NCBI RefSeq assembly: GCF_000518805.1
Contig: NZ_JAEH01000053.1
Location: 1-33,941, forward strand
Reading direction: 5' to 3'
DNA length: 33,941 bases
Origin: Shewanella waksmanii ATCC BAA-643
GTDB lineage: Bacteria > Pseudomonadota > Gammaproteobacteria > Enterobacterales > Shewanellaceae
Under the pieces are notes generated by a model that was not told where the DNA came from, made no database searches, and was given only the letters and a program-made list of their open reading frames with translations. Position 1 is the stretch's first letter, and each line of letters starts with the position of its first letter. Shown in pieces: positions 7,666-16,533 of the stretch. The translations under genes were made by a program, and so were the position numbers.

Positions 7666-8835
7666 ATGAACAAAGCCGTTATATTCACTGCCGCCGACGG
7701 CACCACCTACGTGGATAAGAAACGTCACTTTTGGTGGTTTTCACTATTAATTCCTAGTATCGCTGTCGCGGGTCCCCTGCTCTATCAAAGCTACCAGCAG
7801 GAAGTGTTTTTGTGGTTATTCTTTATTGTGGTGTACAGTCTTTTTCCTTTAATCGACTACCTGATGGGAGAAGACACCAGCAACCCACCAGAATCGGTGA
7901 TTGCCGCCCTTGAAGCCGACCCCTTCTATTCCAAAATTATTCGGCTGAATGTCCCTGTGGTGTTAGCCACCTTTATTTATTGCGCCTGGTTTGTTGCTAA
8001 CCACTCTTTAAGCTATTCAGGATATTTAGCAGTGGCGTTATTAGCCGGCAGCATTGGCGGTCACGGGCTAAACATCGGCCATGAACTGGGACATAAACGC
8101 AAAAAGATTGATATTTGGCTGGCTAAGTTAGTGCTGGCGCCCGCGGCCTATGGTCACTTTTTTATTGAACATAATCGCGGTCACCATAAACATGTCGCCA
8201 CGCCCGACGACCCAGCCTCTGCAAAAATGGGCGAAACCATTTATCAATTTGCATTAAGGGAGCTGCCCGGCGCAATTAAGCGGGCGCACCAAATAGAAAA
8301 AACACGTCTTAATAAAGCGGGACGTTCCGCACTGAACCTAGACAATCAATTTCTACAGGCCATGTTACTGACGCTTTTGTTGTTTATCGGCTTGGTGGTT
8401 TGGTTGGGGCCAGTGGTCATTCCCTATTTGTGCATCTGCGCCTTCTGGTCCATGTGGCAATTAACTTCTGCAAACTATATTGAGCATTACGGCTTACTGA
8501 GACAAAAACTGGCTAACGGGCGCTACGAGCGACCACAACCACATCACAGCTGGAACAGTAATCACATCTTCTCCAACTGGGCGCTATTTCACTTACAGCG
8601 TCACTCAGATCATCATGCCAACGCCACTCGTAGTTACCAATCACTGCGCCACTTTGACAACTTACCCACCTTACCGAGTGGGTATTTTGGCATGTATGTG
8701 ATTGCCTACCTGCCTTTGCTATGGTTTCGCATCATGGACAAACGACTGCTGGCAGTGACTAATTACGATATAAACAAAATCAACATGTTGGACGACAAAC
8801 GTCAGCAACTCATTGCTAAATATCAGCTAAGCTAG
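7666..8835 (+). CDS. alkB: AlkB-type alkane 1-monooxygenase
   Basis: A 389-residue membrane-bound diiron enzyme of the AlkB family, which hydroxylates the terminal carbon of medium-chain alkanes using electrons from rubredoxin. All histidine boxes are present: HELGH at 139-143, EHNRGHHKHVATPDDPA at 168-184, NYIEHYGL at 270-277 and LQRHSDHH at 310-317. Hydrophobic segments lie around 24-40, 47-62, 96-112, 117-135, 232-250 and 251-265. The ATG has a good site (GGAGG, four bases upstream). No rubredoxin, rubredoxin reductase or alkane sensor lies within the window, so its electron carriers must be encoded elsewhere. Flanked by terminator-bounded fis and a repeat array, it seems an accessory insertion. 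Substrate range is not predictable from sequence. Confidence 0.92.
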   Translation: MNKAVIFTAADGTTYVDKKRHFWWFSLLIPSIAVAGPLLYQSYQQEVFLWLFFIVVYSLFPLIDYLMGEDTSNPPESVIAALEADPFYSKIIRLNVPVVLATFIYCAWFVANHSLSYSGYLAVALLAGSIGGHGLNIGHELGHKRKKIDIWLAKLVLAPAAYGHFFIEHNRGHHKHVATPDDPASAKMGETIYQFALRELPGAIKRAHQIEKTRLNKAGRSALNLDNQFLQAMLLTLLLFIGLVVWLGPVVIPYLCICAFWSMWQLTSANYIEHYGLLRQKLANGRYERPQPHHSWNSNHIFSNWALFHLQRHSDHHANATRSYQSLRHFDNLPTLPSGYFGMYVIAYLPLLWFRIMDKRLLAVTNYDINKINMLDDKRQQLIAKYQLS

Positions 8836-8843
8836 CGCTTAGC
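8826..8843. other. Perfect hairpin spanning the alkB stop codon
   Basis: GCTAAGCTAGCGCTTAGC has 7-bp perfect arms around a TAGC loop and contains the TAG stop (8833-8835). No T-run follows, so it is not a standard terminator; it might protect the mRNA 3' end or help rho-dependent ending. Function is unproven. Confidence 0.4.
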
Positions 8844-8932
8844 GGTGCTAACAAGCTAACCATTCAGCGGCCTGCGAAGGCTACCGTGGTGCCATTATCG
8901 CCACGACAAGATACAAACATCCGCTGCGCTAT

Positions 8933-9060
8933 TAAGTCACTATGCCACTATGCCACTATGCCACTATGCCACTATGCCACTAAGCCACTAAGCCACTAAG
9001 CCACTAAGCCACTAAGCCACTAAGCCACTATGCGATTAAATCATTAAGCCATGAAGTGAC
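8933..9060. repeat. 8-bp tandem repeat array (TATGCCAC/TAAGCCAC)
   Basis: Five perfect copies of TATGCCAC (8941-8980) are followed by six perfect copies of TAAGCCAC (8981-9028). One degenerate unit precedes (TAAGTCAC, 8933-8940) and four follow (TATGCGAT, TAAATCAT, TAAGCCAT, GAAGTGAC, to 9060), making about 16 units in phase. The two perfect blocks differ only at the third base. The array lies between the convergent ends of alkB and the DUF3861-like gene, so copy-number change would not disturb a reading frame. The pattern indicates slipped-strand expansion of a variant unit. Confidence 0.95.
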
Positions 9061-9072
9061 TGAGTGTTGCAG

Positions 9073-9363
9073 CTAAGACTTTATCGCCTGCTTAACCGCG
9101 CTTTTCAACTGTTGCATGAAGGCTTTAAAGTGAGGCATGAAATCAACAAACAGCGGATGCTTTCGCTGCTCTATCATGAGTGGACCCAGTAAACGTAGCG
9201 CTAGCGCCATTCTTGTAGCCTGCTGTGCTTCAAGTCCGCTGCCTTGTTTGAGCTTATCTATGGTATTGAACAGATCTTCTCGGTCTTGGTATTCAAACTG
9301 CACGCGCTCAGCAATCTCGCTGTTAATCGCTTCAACTGTAATACGATAATGTTTAATAGACAT
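9073..9363 (-). CDS. DUF3861-like small protein
   Basis: A 96-residue soluble protein beginning MSIKHYRITVEAINSE. The pattern HYRITVE near the start, a charged middle (EYQDREDLFNTIDKL) and a C-terminal HPLFVDFMPHFKAFMQQLK resembles the uncharacterised DUF3861 family as I remember it; no function is known. The start is set at 9363 rather than an upstream in-frame GTG/TTG because AGGAG lies seven bases before this ATG (minus strand), while the upstream extension has no such site and is poor coding sequence. It follows the DUF2798-like gene on the same strand, 109 bases downstream, and may be co-transcribed. Confidence 0.75.
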   Translation of the reverse strand: MSIKHYRITVEAINSEIAERVQFEYQDREDLFNTIDKLKQGSGLEAQQATRMALALRLLGPLMIEQRKHPLFVDFMPHFKAFMQQLKSAVKQAIKS

Positions 9364-9472
9364 GGCAACTCCTAGTATGACTTTGTAAATTTGGGTTCTA
9401 CAACCGATTGCTGAGACCACGTTAACGACTCGCTAGGTGATCATTTGGGGTTAGGCGCAACAAGACAGCACG

Positions 9473-9964
9473 TTAACTTCGTAAGTAACGCTCAACTCTT
9501 GGCTTAACGGTTAACGACACCAGTAGCATTAACACTACCGCAGCTGGCAGCGCGCTAATGAGTGTCGAAACCCAAGATGACAATAGTAGTTGTGGCTGCT
9601 GCCAGCCCACATGATGCAAAGTGGTCACCAGTGCTAAGCCAGATTCCATTATCAAGGCCATCAGCAATCCAACAATAATGCTGCGCATCCTCGATGTTAA
9701 ATGAGCTAACCAAAGGTTAGCGAGCTTAGTGAGCGCGGCCATCAGTAGTATCCCCGCTGGCATTATCGTCATGACTGCCGTACTAAAGGCACTGAACCAC
9801 AAATGAGTAAAGTCATCCGTTGAACCCACACTGACATAGGTCATGACCGCTGTTAAACTCGCAGCCATCGATAACATCATCGTCAACACTAGCGCCGCTT
9901 TGCGCAGCCAAATGCTAGCTTGGGTATTATTAGGTAGACGAAATTGGATTGTTTGAGCTGACAT
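9473..9964 (-). CDS. DUF2798-like inner membrane protein
   Basis: A 163-residue membrane protein with four hydrophobic segments (about 23-46, 58-80, 94-115 and 131-152) in two similar halves. Each half pairs a segment ending near a Ser/Gly-rich turn with one running into 'W...A..AA'-type sequence, the pattern of the DUF2798 family; a two-domain version is common. No enzyme or transporter residues are recognisable. It is divergent from a MarR regulator, with two palindromes in the 98-base gap between them, so it is probably the regulated target, perhaps in stress or drug response as MarR neighbours often are. Function itself is unknown. Confidence 0.7.
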   Translation of the reverse strand: MSAQTIQFRLPNNTQASIWLRKAALVLTMMLSMAASLTAVMTYVSVGSTDDFTHLWFSAFSTAVMTIMPAGILLMAALTKLANLWLAHLTSRMRSIIVGLLMALIMESGLALVTTLHHVGWQQPQLLLSSWVSTLISALPAAVVLMLLVSLTVKPRVERYLRS

Positions 9965-9993
9965 AGTTTTAACCTACCCTTGAATGGCGCAAC

Positions 9994-10047
9994 AATATAG
10001 TTGATAATGTCAATTATATTCATTTGATTGACAATGTCAACTATATT
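9994..10047. promoter_or_regulatory. Twin palindromic MarR operators
   Basis: TTGATAATGTCAA (10001-10013) and TTGACAATGTCAA (10028-10040) lie 27 bases apart in the gap between the divergent DUF2798-like and MarR genes. The second is a perfect 5-bp-arm palindrome; the first has one mismatch there but extends outward with ATATAG and TTATAT, giving nearly perfect 11-bp arms. Both are followed or preceded by TATA-rich -10-like sequence. This is the typical arrangement for a MarR dimer repressing both itself and its neighbour. Confidence 0.8.
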
Positions 10048-10062
10048 CTTAAAGGTATTACT

Positions 10063-10488
10063 ATGTCTGATAACCAGTCATTAGAAGGTCTACTGCAATT
10101 GGTTCATGGATTGAAGCGAAACTTGCACGAACAAATAGAGCAATTACAACTAGATATTGCCCCTATGCACGTGCGCGTATTGAAAATTATTAGCCGTAAA
10201 CCACAATGTACCGCTGTCGATATAGCCGGATATTTAAATCGTGACAAAGCACAAGTGACGCGGCTATTAAGTACGTTGATTACCCAAAATCTCATAGAAA
10301 AGCGCGCTAACCCACAGGATAAACGCAGCCAATATTTGCAGCTCACCGCTGCGGGTCAAGCCATTATGGATCAGGTAAGAGGGCTCGATGCCAACATCTA
10401 TCGTAAAATGACCCAAGACATTAGCGCGAAAGAACTGCAAGATTTCGAACAGATAGCGCAAAAGATGAACAGTAATCTCAGTAGTTAG
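10063..10488 (+). CDS. MarR-family transcriptional regulator
   Basis: A 141-residue winged-helix regulator starting MSDNQSLEGLLQLVHGLKRN. The DNA-binding part includes QCTAVDIAGYLNRDKAQVTR (recognition helix) and the wing KRANPQDKRSQYLQLT, a classic MarR wing with Asp-Lys-Arg; N- and C-terminal helices form the dimer interface. The start is placed at ATG 10063 with AAAGG upstream; an in-frame TTG at 10024 would run through one of the operators and is unlikely. It is divergent from the DUF2798-like gene and probably represses both promoters until a ligand or oxidant releases it. The ligand cannot be predicted. Confidence 0.9.
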   Translation: MSDNQSLEGLLQLVHGLKRNLHEQIEQLQLDIAPMHVRVLKIISRKPQCTAVDIAGYLNRDKAQVTRLLSTLITQNLIEKRANPQDKRSQYLQLTAAGQAIMDQVRGLDANIYRKMTQDISAKELQDFEQIAQKMNSNLSS

Positions 10489-10510
10489 CAAGCCAATACA
10501 TCTACAAAAT

Positions 10511-10536
10511 ATAAACCCCACTTTCGCGGGGCTTAA
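10511..10536. terminator. Probable terminator between marR and czcA
   Basis: CCCC (10516-10519) pairs with GGGG (10528-10531) across an 8-base loop, with A-rich sequence on the left and CTTAAT on the right. Short stem, but placed exactly between two convergent genes, 28 bases past the marR stop. Confidence 0.5.
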
Positions 10537-10563
10537 TACATGACATACTAGTCGCTAAAGAGG

Positions 10564-13500
10564 CTAGTTTGCTTTGGCATCACGGCCATGAACCCACTGA
10601 TACAGCACCGGCAGTACAAACAGCGTTAAAATGGTCGACGAGATGATGCCACCAATCACCACAGTGGCAATCGGCCTTTGCACTTCAGCACCCGTGCCAA
10701 TATTAAGTGCCATGGGCACAAAACCTAGCCCGGCCACCAGCGCAGTCATCAATACAGGTCTAAGCCGAGTCATCGCACCATCAATAATAGACTGCAGTAA
10801 CTCGCCACTTTGCAAAAAGCGCTGACGGATAAAGCTCAGCATCACTAAGCCATTCAATACAGCCACACCAGATAACGCAATAAAGCCAACTGCGGCGGAT
10901 ATCGATAACGGCATGTCTCGCAGCCACAATGCCATCACCCCGCCGGTAAGCGCTAGCGGAATAGCGGTAAAGATGATCAACGCGTCACGAACGGAGCCAA
11001 AGGCCATCACTAACAAACCAAGAATAATTGCCAGCGTAATGGGCACCACGATAGTCAGCTTTTGGCTTGCCGACTCAAGCTGCTCAAAAGTGCCACCATA
11101 CTCTAACCAGTAGCCTGCAGGTACATCAACTTGCTGAGCTATTGCGGCTTTCACATCAGTGACAAAGGTGCCTAAATCACGACCGCGGACATTAGCAGTA
11201 ACCACAATACGTCGCTTACCATTCTCGCGACTTATCTGGTTTGGCGCCGGTGCGATATCCAAGGTCGCCACTTCTGATAACGGTACATAGCGACCGTTGG
11301 GCAATACAATTGGCAGTTCGTGTAAGCGCTCCACATCTTGGCGAATTGGCTCAGGTAAACGTATCACCATGTTAAAGCGCCGATCGCCTTGATATAGCGT
11401 GCCGGCGGTGTCACCCCCTATGGCTGTGGCAACAACCGATTGTAGCGCAGCCACTGTTAATCCGTATTGAGCTAATTGCTGTCGCTTAGGCGTTATCGAT
11501 AAAACAGGGAGTCCGGTCACTTGCTCGACTTGAATATCAGCGGCGCCCGGGATGGTCTCAATCACTTCATGAATGGCATTCGCGGTTTGCAGCAAGGTAT
11601 CAAGATCATCCCCAACTACTTTCACGCCCAAGTCTGCTCGCACACCGGAAATGAGTTCGTTAAAACGCATTTCAATGGGTTGCATCAGTTCAAAGTTATT
11701 GCCCGGTTGCATCGATACCGCGTCCATCATCTGTTTAGCCAGCGCTTGATGGCTCAGACGCGGATCTGGCCATTCATCCCTAGGCTTAAGCATGATAAAG
11801 GTATCGGCAATATTGGGCGGCATTGGGTCATTGGCCACCTCGGGAGTCCCCACCTTAGAGAACACATTTTTTACTTGCGGAAATTTGGCAAGCTCAACTT
11901 CCAAGGCTTGTTGCATCTCAACAGATTGATCTATACCTGTGCCGGCAATACGAATGGCCTGCAGCAAGATATCTTCTTCATTGAGCTGCGGAATAAACTC
12001 AGTGCCCAAGCTACTCGCAAGCCAAATTGCAACGGCGACGAGCGCCGATGCGGCCAATACCACCAAATAGCGTAGTTTCAAAGCTAACAGTAATAATGGT
12101 TGGTACAGAGATTTACTTAAGGTAATGACTTTACTTTCTTTTTCACTGATTTTTCCGGTCATAAATAGTGCAACAGCAGCCGGAACTAAGGTCAAAGACA
12201 GCACTAATGCCGCCAATAATGCCATAACCACCGTGGCGGCCATTGGGTGGAACATCTTGCCTTCTACACCCGTTAAACTGAACAACGGAATATAGACCAC
12301 AGTAATGATTAACACCCCAAATAAGCTCGGTCTAATGACTTCATTGGTCGCCTCGAACACTAACTGCAAACGCTGTTTTAGCGGTAAATTAACCCCATGA
12401 AGCCCCTGCGCTTGCGCTAAACGGCGAGTTGCGTTTTCAACGATGATAACCGCGCCATCGACTATCAGGCCAAAATCCAACGCACCTAGGCTCATTAAGT
12501 TAGCCGAAACACCGGCTTGTACCATGCCGGTGATTGTGGCCAACATCGCCAGTGGAATCACTGCTGCGGTGATCAATGCCGCACGTACATTGCCCAGCAA
12601 CACAAACAATACCGCAATAACAAGCAAAGCCCCTTCAACGAGGTTTTTTGTACTGTCGCCATAGCCTTGTCGACTAAGTCTGAGCGGTCATAGACTGCTT
12701 CAACCTTAATGCCATTAGGTAATGACGCTTTAACAGCCTCAAGCTTGGCCGCTAATGCTAGCGATACTTGACGAGAGTTTTCACCCACCAGCATCATGGC
12801 ACTGCCCAATACAGTTTCACGACCATCTCGGGTCGCAGCGCCGGTCCGCAGTGCTTTACCAATCGCCACCTCGGCAACATCACTAATAAATACCGGCGTG
12901 TCACCGAAGTACTTAACAATAACCTGGGCGACTTCATCCATGCTTTGTAACTGCGCCGCTGAACGCACAGTTAATTGCTGACCGCCACGTTCAATATAAC
13001 CTGCACCGCGATTACTATTATTGGCTTGTAGTGCCTGTTTAATGTCAGCAAAAGACACTTCATAGGCCAGCATTTTTTGTGGGTCGGGGGTAATGTGGTA
13101 CTGCTTGTCGTACCCGCCAATCGAGTTGATTTCGGTGACCCCATCAACTTGAGCTAATTGCGGTTTAATGATCCAGTCTTGGATCTCCCGCAACGCGGTT
13201 GCATCATAGGCTGCGCCATTGGGTTGGCGAGCATCGGGCATCGCCTCAATGGTGTACATAAAGATCTCGCCTAGCCCAGTCGATAGCGGCGCCATTTGTG
13301 GCTGCAGTCCGTTAGGAATACTGGCATCAATTGCACTTAAACGCTCATTAACCAGGTTGCGGGCAAAATAAAGATCGGTACCCTCGTCAAATACCACGGT
13401 CACCTGTGATAAACCGTACCGAGACAAGGAGCGGGTATAGGCTAAATTGGGCATTCCCATCAGCGCATTTTCAATAGGGTAAGTAATTCGCTGCTCGGTC

Positions 13501-13679
13501 TCTAGCGGCGAATAGCCATCTGCGCGAGTATTAATTTGCACTTGTACATTGGTAATATCTGGCACAACATCAATGGGGAGCTTTTGATAGCTCCACAACC
13601 CAATACCCACCAAAATGAGGCCAAGGCACATCATTAACCAGCGCCGGTCAATCGACAGACGTAATAATGATTCAATCAT
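10564..13679 (-). pseudogene. czcA: CzcA-like heavy-metal RND efflux pump, frameshifted
   Basis: The pump subunit of a proton-driven tripartite metal exporter. Two frames (13679 to about 12645, then about 12645 to 10564) join into a 1038-residue protein, the normal length of CzcA/CusA. The break is in a run of six A on the minus strand (12644-12649): one more A gives VQKNLVEGALLVIAVLF as in the family, whereas as written the first product runs out in unrelated sequence after about 368 residues. The transmembrane helix 4 motif DFGLIVDGAVIIVEN has the two aspartates typical of divalent-cation (Zn/Co/Cd/Ni) pumps rather than Cu/Ag pumps, and MQPIEMRFNELISGVR also resembles CzcA. The start has AAGGAG upstream. 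Whether the deletion is real, phase-variable or a sequencing error is open. Confidence 0.88.
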
Positions 13680-13690
13680 GGCTGAACTCC

Positions 13691-14710
13691 TTAATGCACA
13701 TGGGCGGCTGACGATTTTTCAAGATCCGCTTTTAACAAAAAGCTCTTGTTCACCGCATAGGCTTCACCGGCCGTCAGTCCTGACAACACTTCGGCATAGC
13801 GGTTATCTGTTGCACCAATGGTAACCACGCGCTTTTCAAAACCTTCGCCATTTTTCACAAATATCACCTGCTGGCCTTCCACCTCCTGTAGCGCGCGGCG
13901 ATCGAGTCTTACTGCCACAGTTTGTTGACTGAGCACCACTTCACCCGCCAATAACATGCCTGCATGCCACTGCTGGGTATTGTTTTCAAGTTTCACTCTA
14001 ACTACGGTGAAAGGTTGTGGCTCTACTGGGGTGATAATCGCGCCGATGGCAGAGGAGATGTATTGCCCATCTTGACTGGTCAGGCGCACAGATTGGCCTT
14101 GGCTGAGTTGGCTGAATTGGCCTGGAAATGCCTGTAGCTCCGCCCACAGTTGTTGCTCATTAACAATAGAGACTAATCCGGTAGCTTGGGTGAGTTCTCC
14201 CGCGTTGGCATGACGAGCGACTATCTGACCACTAATTGGCGCTTTAACAGCATAGCGTTTAAAGCTGCTATTGGATTCCACCTCAGCAATGACTTGACCG
14301 GCAGTGACAGTATCACCCACCGAGACATTGAGCTGAGTGATCAAACCGCTAAACCGCGCTTGAGCTAAACTTTGATTTTCAGCAGCAATCACGGTTTTAC
14401 CGTATAAGGAAATTGTTTGCGCAAGCGTGCCTGCTTGAGCCGTAGATACGCTAATCCCCGACGCCGCTATTTGACTGTCACTGATGTGCACTTGGCCCTC
14501 TTCGTGCTCATCGTGGTGGTCGCCATGTTCGTCACCATGACCATCATGGCTATCATCATGCTTGTCGTGGTCATCATGGTGCGCCCCTTCATGAGACTGC
14601 TGGTGTTGATGTTCACCACTAGCAAAGGCATAAGTCATACCGGTGATGGCTAATGCAAAAGCCAATGATGAATATAAAATGGTACGCGTGTTGAGTAGTC
14701 TAATGTTCAT
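13691..14710 (-). CDS. czcB: CzcB-like periplasmic adaptor subunit
   Basis: A 339-residue membrane-fusion protein linking the RND pump to the outer membrane channel. An N-terminal hydrophobic segment (about 11-30) ends at AFASG and is likely a signal/anchor. It is followed by a striking His/Asp/Glu-rich stretch (about 32-76: repeated HHDDHDKHDD-like units) that probably binds metal in the periplasm. Then come the barrel-sandwich/lipoyl halves (SVGDTVTAGQVIAEVES and APISGQIVARHANAGE) and the beta-barrel and membrane-proximal parts. The C-terminus ends AHVH, another possible metal ligand. The ATG overlaps the czcC stop by four bases, and the gene ends 11 bases before the pump gene, so C, B and A are one operon. 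Confidence 0.9.
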   Translation of the reverse strand: MNIRLLNTRTILYSSLAFALAITGMTYAFASGEHQHQQSHEGAHHDDHDKHDDSHDGHGDEHGDHHDEHEEGQVHISDSQIAASGISVSTAQAGTLAQTISLYGKTVIAAENQSLAQARFSGLITQLNVSVGDTVTAGQVIAEVESNSSFKRYAVKAPISGQIVARHANAGELTQATGLVSIVNEQQLWAELQAFPGQFSQLSQGQSVRLTSQDGQYISSAIGAIITPVEPQPFTVVRVKLENNTQQWHAGMLLAGEVVLSQQTVAVRLDRRALQEVEGQQVIFVKNGEGFEKRVVTIGATDNRYAEVLSGLTAGEAYAVNKSFLLKADLEKSSAAHVH

Positions 14711-16035
14711 TGTGCAGACCCTTGGAAAAATTCAGAAGACGCATGCTGCGAGACGGGGAGTGGTTCGGCGATCAGCTGCTCAATATCCACGCCAAAACGT
14801 AGCGCCGAAGTAGCAGCATCAAGCATGGCGCGCTTGGCAAAAAGTAGCTCTTCGCTGGCCGAAAGGTAGGCGAGATAACTGTAATTACCTTGCTCATAAG
14901 CCAGCTCGCTGTCAGCCATCGCCGCCGTCAAAGTAGGGATTATTTGTTGCTGTAACTGTTTAACCTGGGCAATGGCCAACTTGCGACTTGAATAGGCGCG
15001 ATATAGTTCATTGCGCAGTGCCAGCAAAGCGATATCACGATTGAGGCTTACTTCTGCTTTGGCGGCAATAGCGGCGTCAACCGCACCTTGATTTCTATCG
15101 CCACTAAATAACGGCATGCTAAAACCGGCACTCAAAGCAACATCATCACTGGACTGATGCTGTTTAACCCCCACCGACCAACTGATGTCGGCGCTCGAGC
15201 GCGTTTTAGCGTAGCGTAGCTCTGCCTGTCGAAGTTGTGATTGACTGGCAAAGGCCATAATTGCTGGGCTGAACTTCACTTTTTCAAACAGACTATTAAA
15301 GTCGATATCATCTGAAAAATGTAATAGCTCGCCTTGCACCTGCTGAAACTCAGCATGACTGTCCCCCCACATCATCGCCAATGCAATTAAGGCATAATCA
15401 CGTTGCTGCTGTTGGTTTTGCCATGTTAACTGCGCGCGATAAACCGCTGCTTGAGCACGGTTAATGTCCGCGTCGCGCATCACACCTGCCGCCGCTCTTT
15501 TCGCAACGGCGTCATAGGTTTTCTTGGCTAAAGTCACACTTTCATCGGCAAGAGAGAGCTGGGCTTGTGCAGCCAGTACATCGATATAGCGGCGGGTGAC
15601 TTCACCCAAAACGGACAACGCTTGTATCTTCTGTTGCGCCAATAACACTGCGCGCTTTTCATTAATCACCGCGCCGCGGGCAGCCAACTTGTCACCCATC
15701 TCTAGCACTGATGACAATGACACACTGAATTCGGCGCCATCAATACCGCTAAACTCACCACTACCAGCGGCATTTTCGACTTCGAACCCTAACTCATACC
15801 CAGGAGAAAGCGCGGCAGTGCGGCCTTCGGCATCAATTGCGGACTGACGAATGGTATAAACTTGTAAACTTGGATGTTGCTGCATTGTCCGTTCAATAGC
15901 GGTAGCTAAAGACAGACTTTCAATCTCATTGTTAGATGATGCTTGCACACTGAGCGCTAGCGTGCACGCCCCCACAAATACAGACGTTTGACCTAAAGCG
16001 CGTAGCACTTTAGGCACAAAGAACTCATAAGACAT
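14707..16035 (-). CDS. czcC: CzcC-like outer membrane efflux channel
   Basis: A 442-residue TolC/outer-membrane-factor protein that forms the exit duct of the metal pump. A signal peptide is likely (GACTLALSVQASS, cleavage near residue 32). The two repeats of the OEP fold are recognisable by long Ala/Gln-rich helices, for example TRRYIDVLAAQAQLSLADES and KLAIAQVKQLQQQIIPTLTA; the latter is followed by LAYEQGNYSYLAYLSASEEL, a typical end-of-repeat pattern. GAGG sits eight bases before the ATG. Its stop overlaps the adaptor start. It belongs to the heavy-metal branch because of the context, not because of unique residues. Confidence 0.88.
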   Translation of the reverse strand: MSYEFFVPKVLRALGQTSVFVGACTLALSVQASSNNEIESLSLATAIERTMQQHPSLQVYTIRQSAIDAEGRTAALSPGYELGFEVENAAGSGEFSGIDGAEFSVSLSSVLEMGDKLAARGAVINEKRAVLLAQQKIQALSVLGEVTRRYIDVLAAQAQLSLADESVTLAKKTYDAVAKRAAAGVMRDADINRAQAAVYRAQLTWQNQQQQRDYALIALAMMWGDSHAEFQQVQGELLHFSDDIDFNSLFEKVKFSPAIMAFASQSQLRQAELRYAKTRSSADISWSVGVKQHQSSDDVALSAGFSMPLFSGDRNQGAVDAAIAAKAEVSLNRDIALLALRNELYRAYSSRKLAIAQVKQLQQQIIPTLTAAMADSELAYEQGNYSYLAYLSASEELLFAKRAMLDAATSALRFGVDIEQLIAEPLPVSQHASSEFFQGSAQ

Positions 16036-16113
16036 TCATTTTGCCTCAAACAGAATTTTGGAAAAATCATCACACTGCGGTCACAGTGATGACGAGTTTA
16101 GATCAACAAAAAT

Positions 16114-16512
16114 CTAGGCTTGGGGCGGGCGTAATAGTGAATATAACGGTGAGTCTGCGTAGGTCAGCGCGACAAAAACAGGCTGCGAATCGGGGCTAAG
16201 TTGTGGAAGTAACTCAAGTTGTACGGTTTGCACTAAATTGACACAACAGGCACAGCACTGACTATTACAATCATGGCAATCGTCTATATGCTCTGACTCA
16301 CATGCCTCGCTATCAGTTGTAGCGTCCGCAGACCCGCAGTCGACTGCGGCGCTATAGTTGCTGGCTGCCTCAGTGACATGATTGTCTGACTCACAGCTAG
16401 CCGCCATCGCAATCACAGATTGAAATGTCAGCGCCAAAATCAGTAATAGTCGACCTAGTTGGCCACTTTGACGAATCAAAGCAGTCAAACCACGTCTTAG
16501 CAGGCAATTCAT
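16114..16512 (-). CDS. Small secreted Cys-rich protein, CzcI/DUF2946-like
   Basis: A 132-residue protein with a long basic N-terminus and a signal-like hydrophobic stretch (about 20-37, ending VIAMAAS). The mature part has a cluster of acidic residues and eleven or so cysteines and histidines (ESEHIDDCHDCNSQCCACC), suggesting metal binding in the periplasm, and ends SLLRPPQA, an ending seen in CopL/DUF2946-type proteins. It precedes czcC by 78 bases in the order I-C-B-A known from Cupriavidus czcICBA, so a role in metal sensing or regulation of the pump is plausible. The ribosome binding site is weak. Family membership is inferred from pattern and position only. Confidence 0.65.
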   Translation of the reverse strand: MNCLLRRGLTALIRQSGQLGRLLLILALTFQSVIAMAASCESDNHVTEAASNYSAAVDCGSADATTDSEACESEHIDDCHDCNSQCCACCVNLVQTVQLELLPQLSPDSQPVFVALTYADSPLYSLLRPPQA

Positions 16513-16533
16513 GCTTATTAGTGATAACCGTTA

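Noticed and set aside
8933..9060. Possible CRISPR array
   Set aside because: Units are 8 bp with no spacers between them and no cas genes nearby; it is a simple tandem repeat.
11521..12075. 184-codon plus-strand frame opposite czcA
   Set aside because: Opposite-strand shadow of the RND pump; composition and lack of start signals argue against a gene.
12640..12655. Programmed -1 frameshifting in czcA
   Set aside because: The codon phase (CAA AAA ACC) does not give an X XXY YYZ slippery heptamer in the right frame, and no CzcA family member is known to need frameshifting; a plain indel is simpler.
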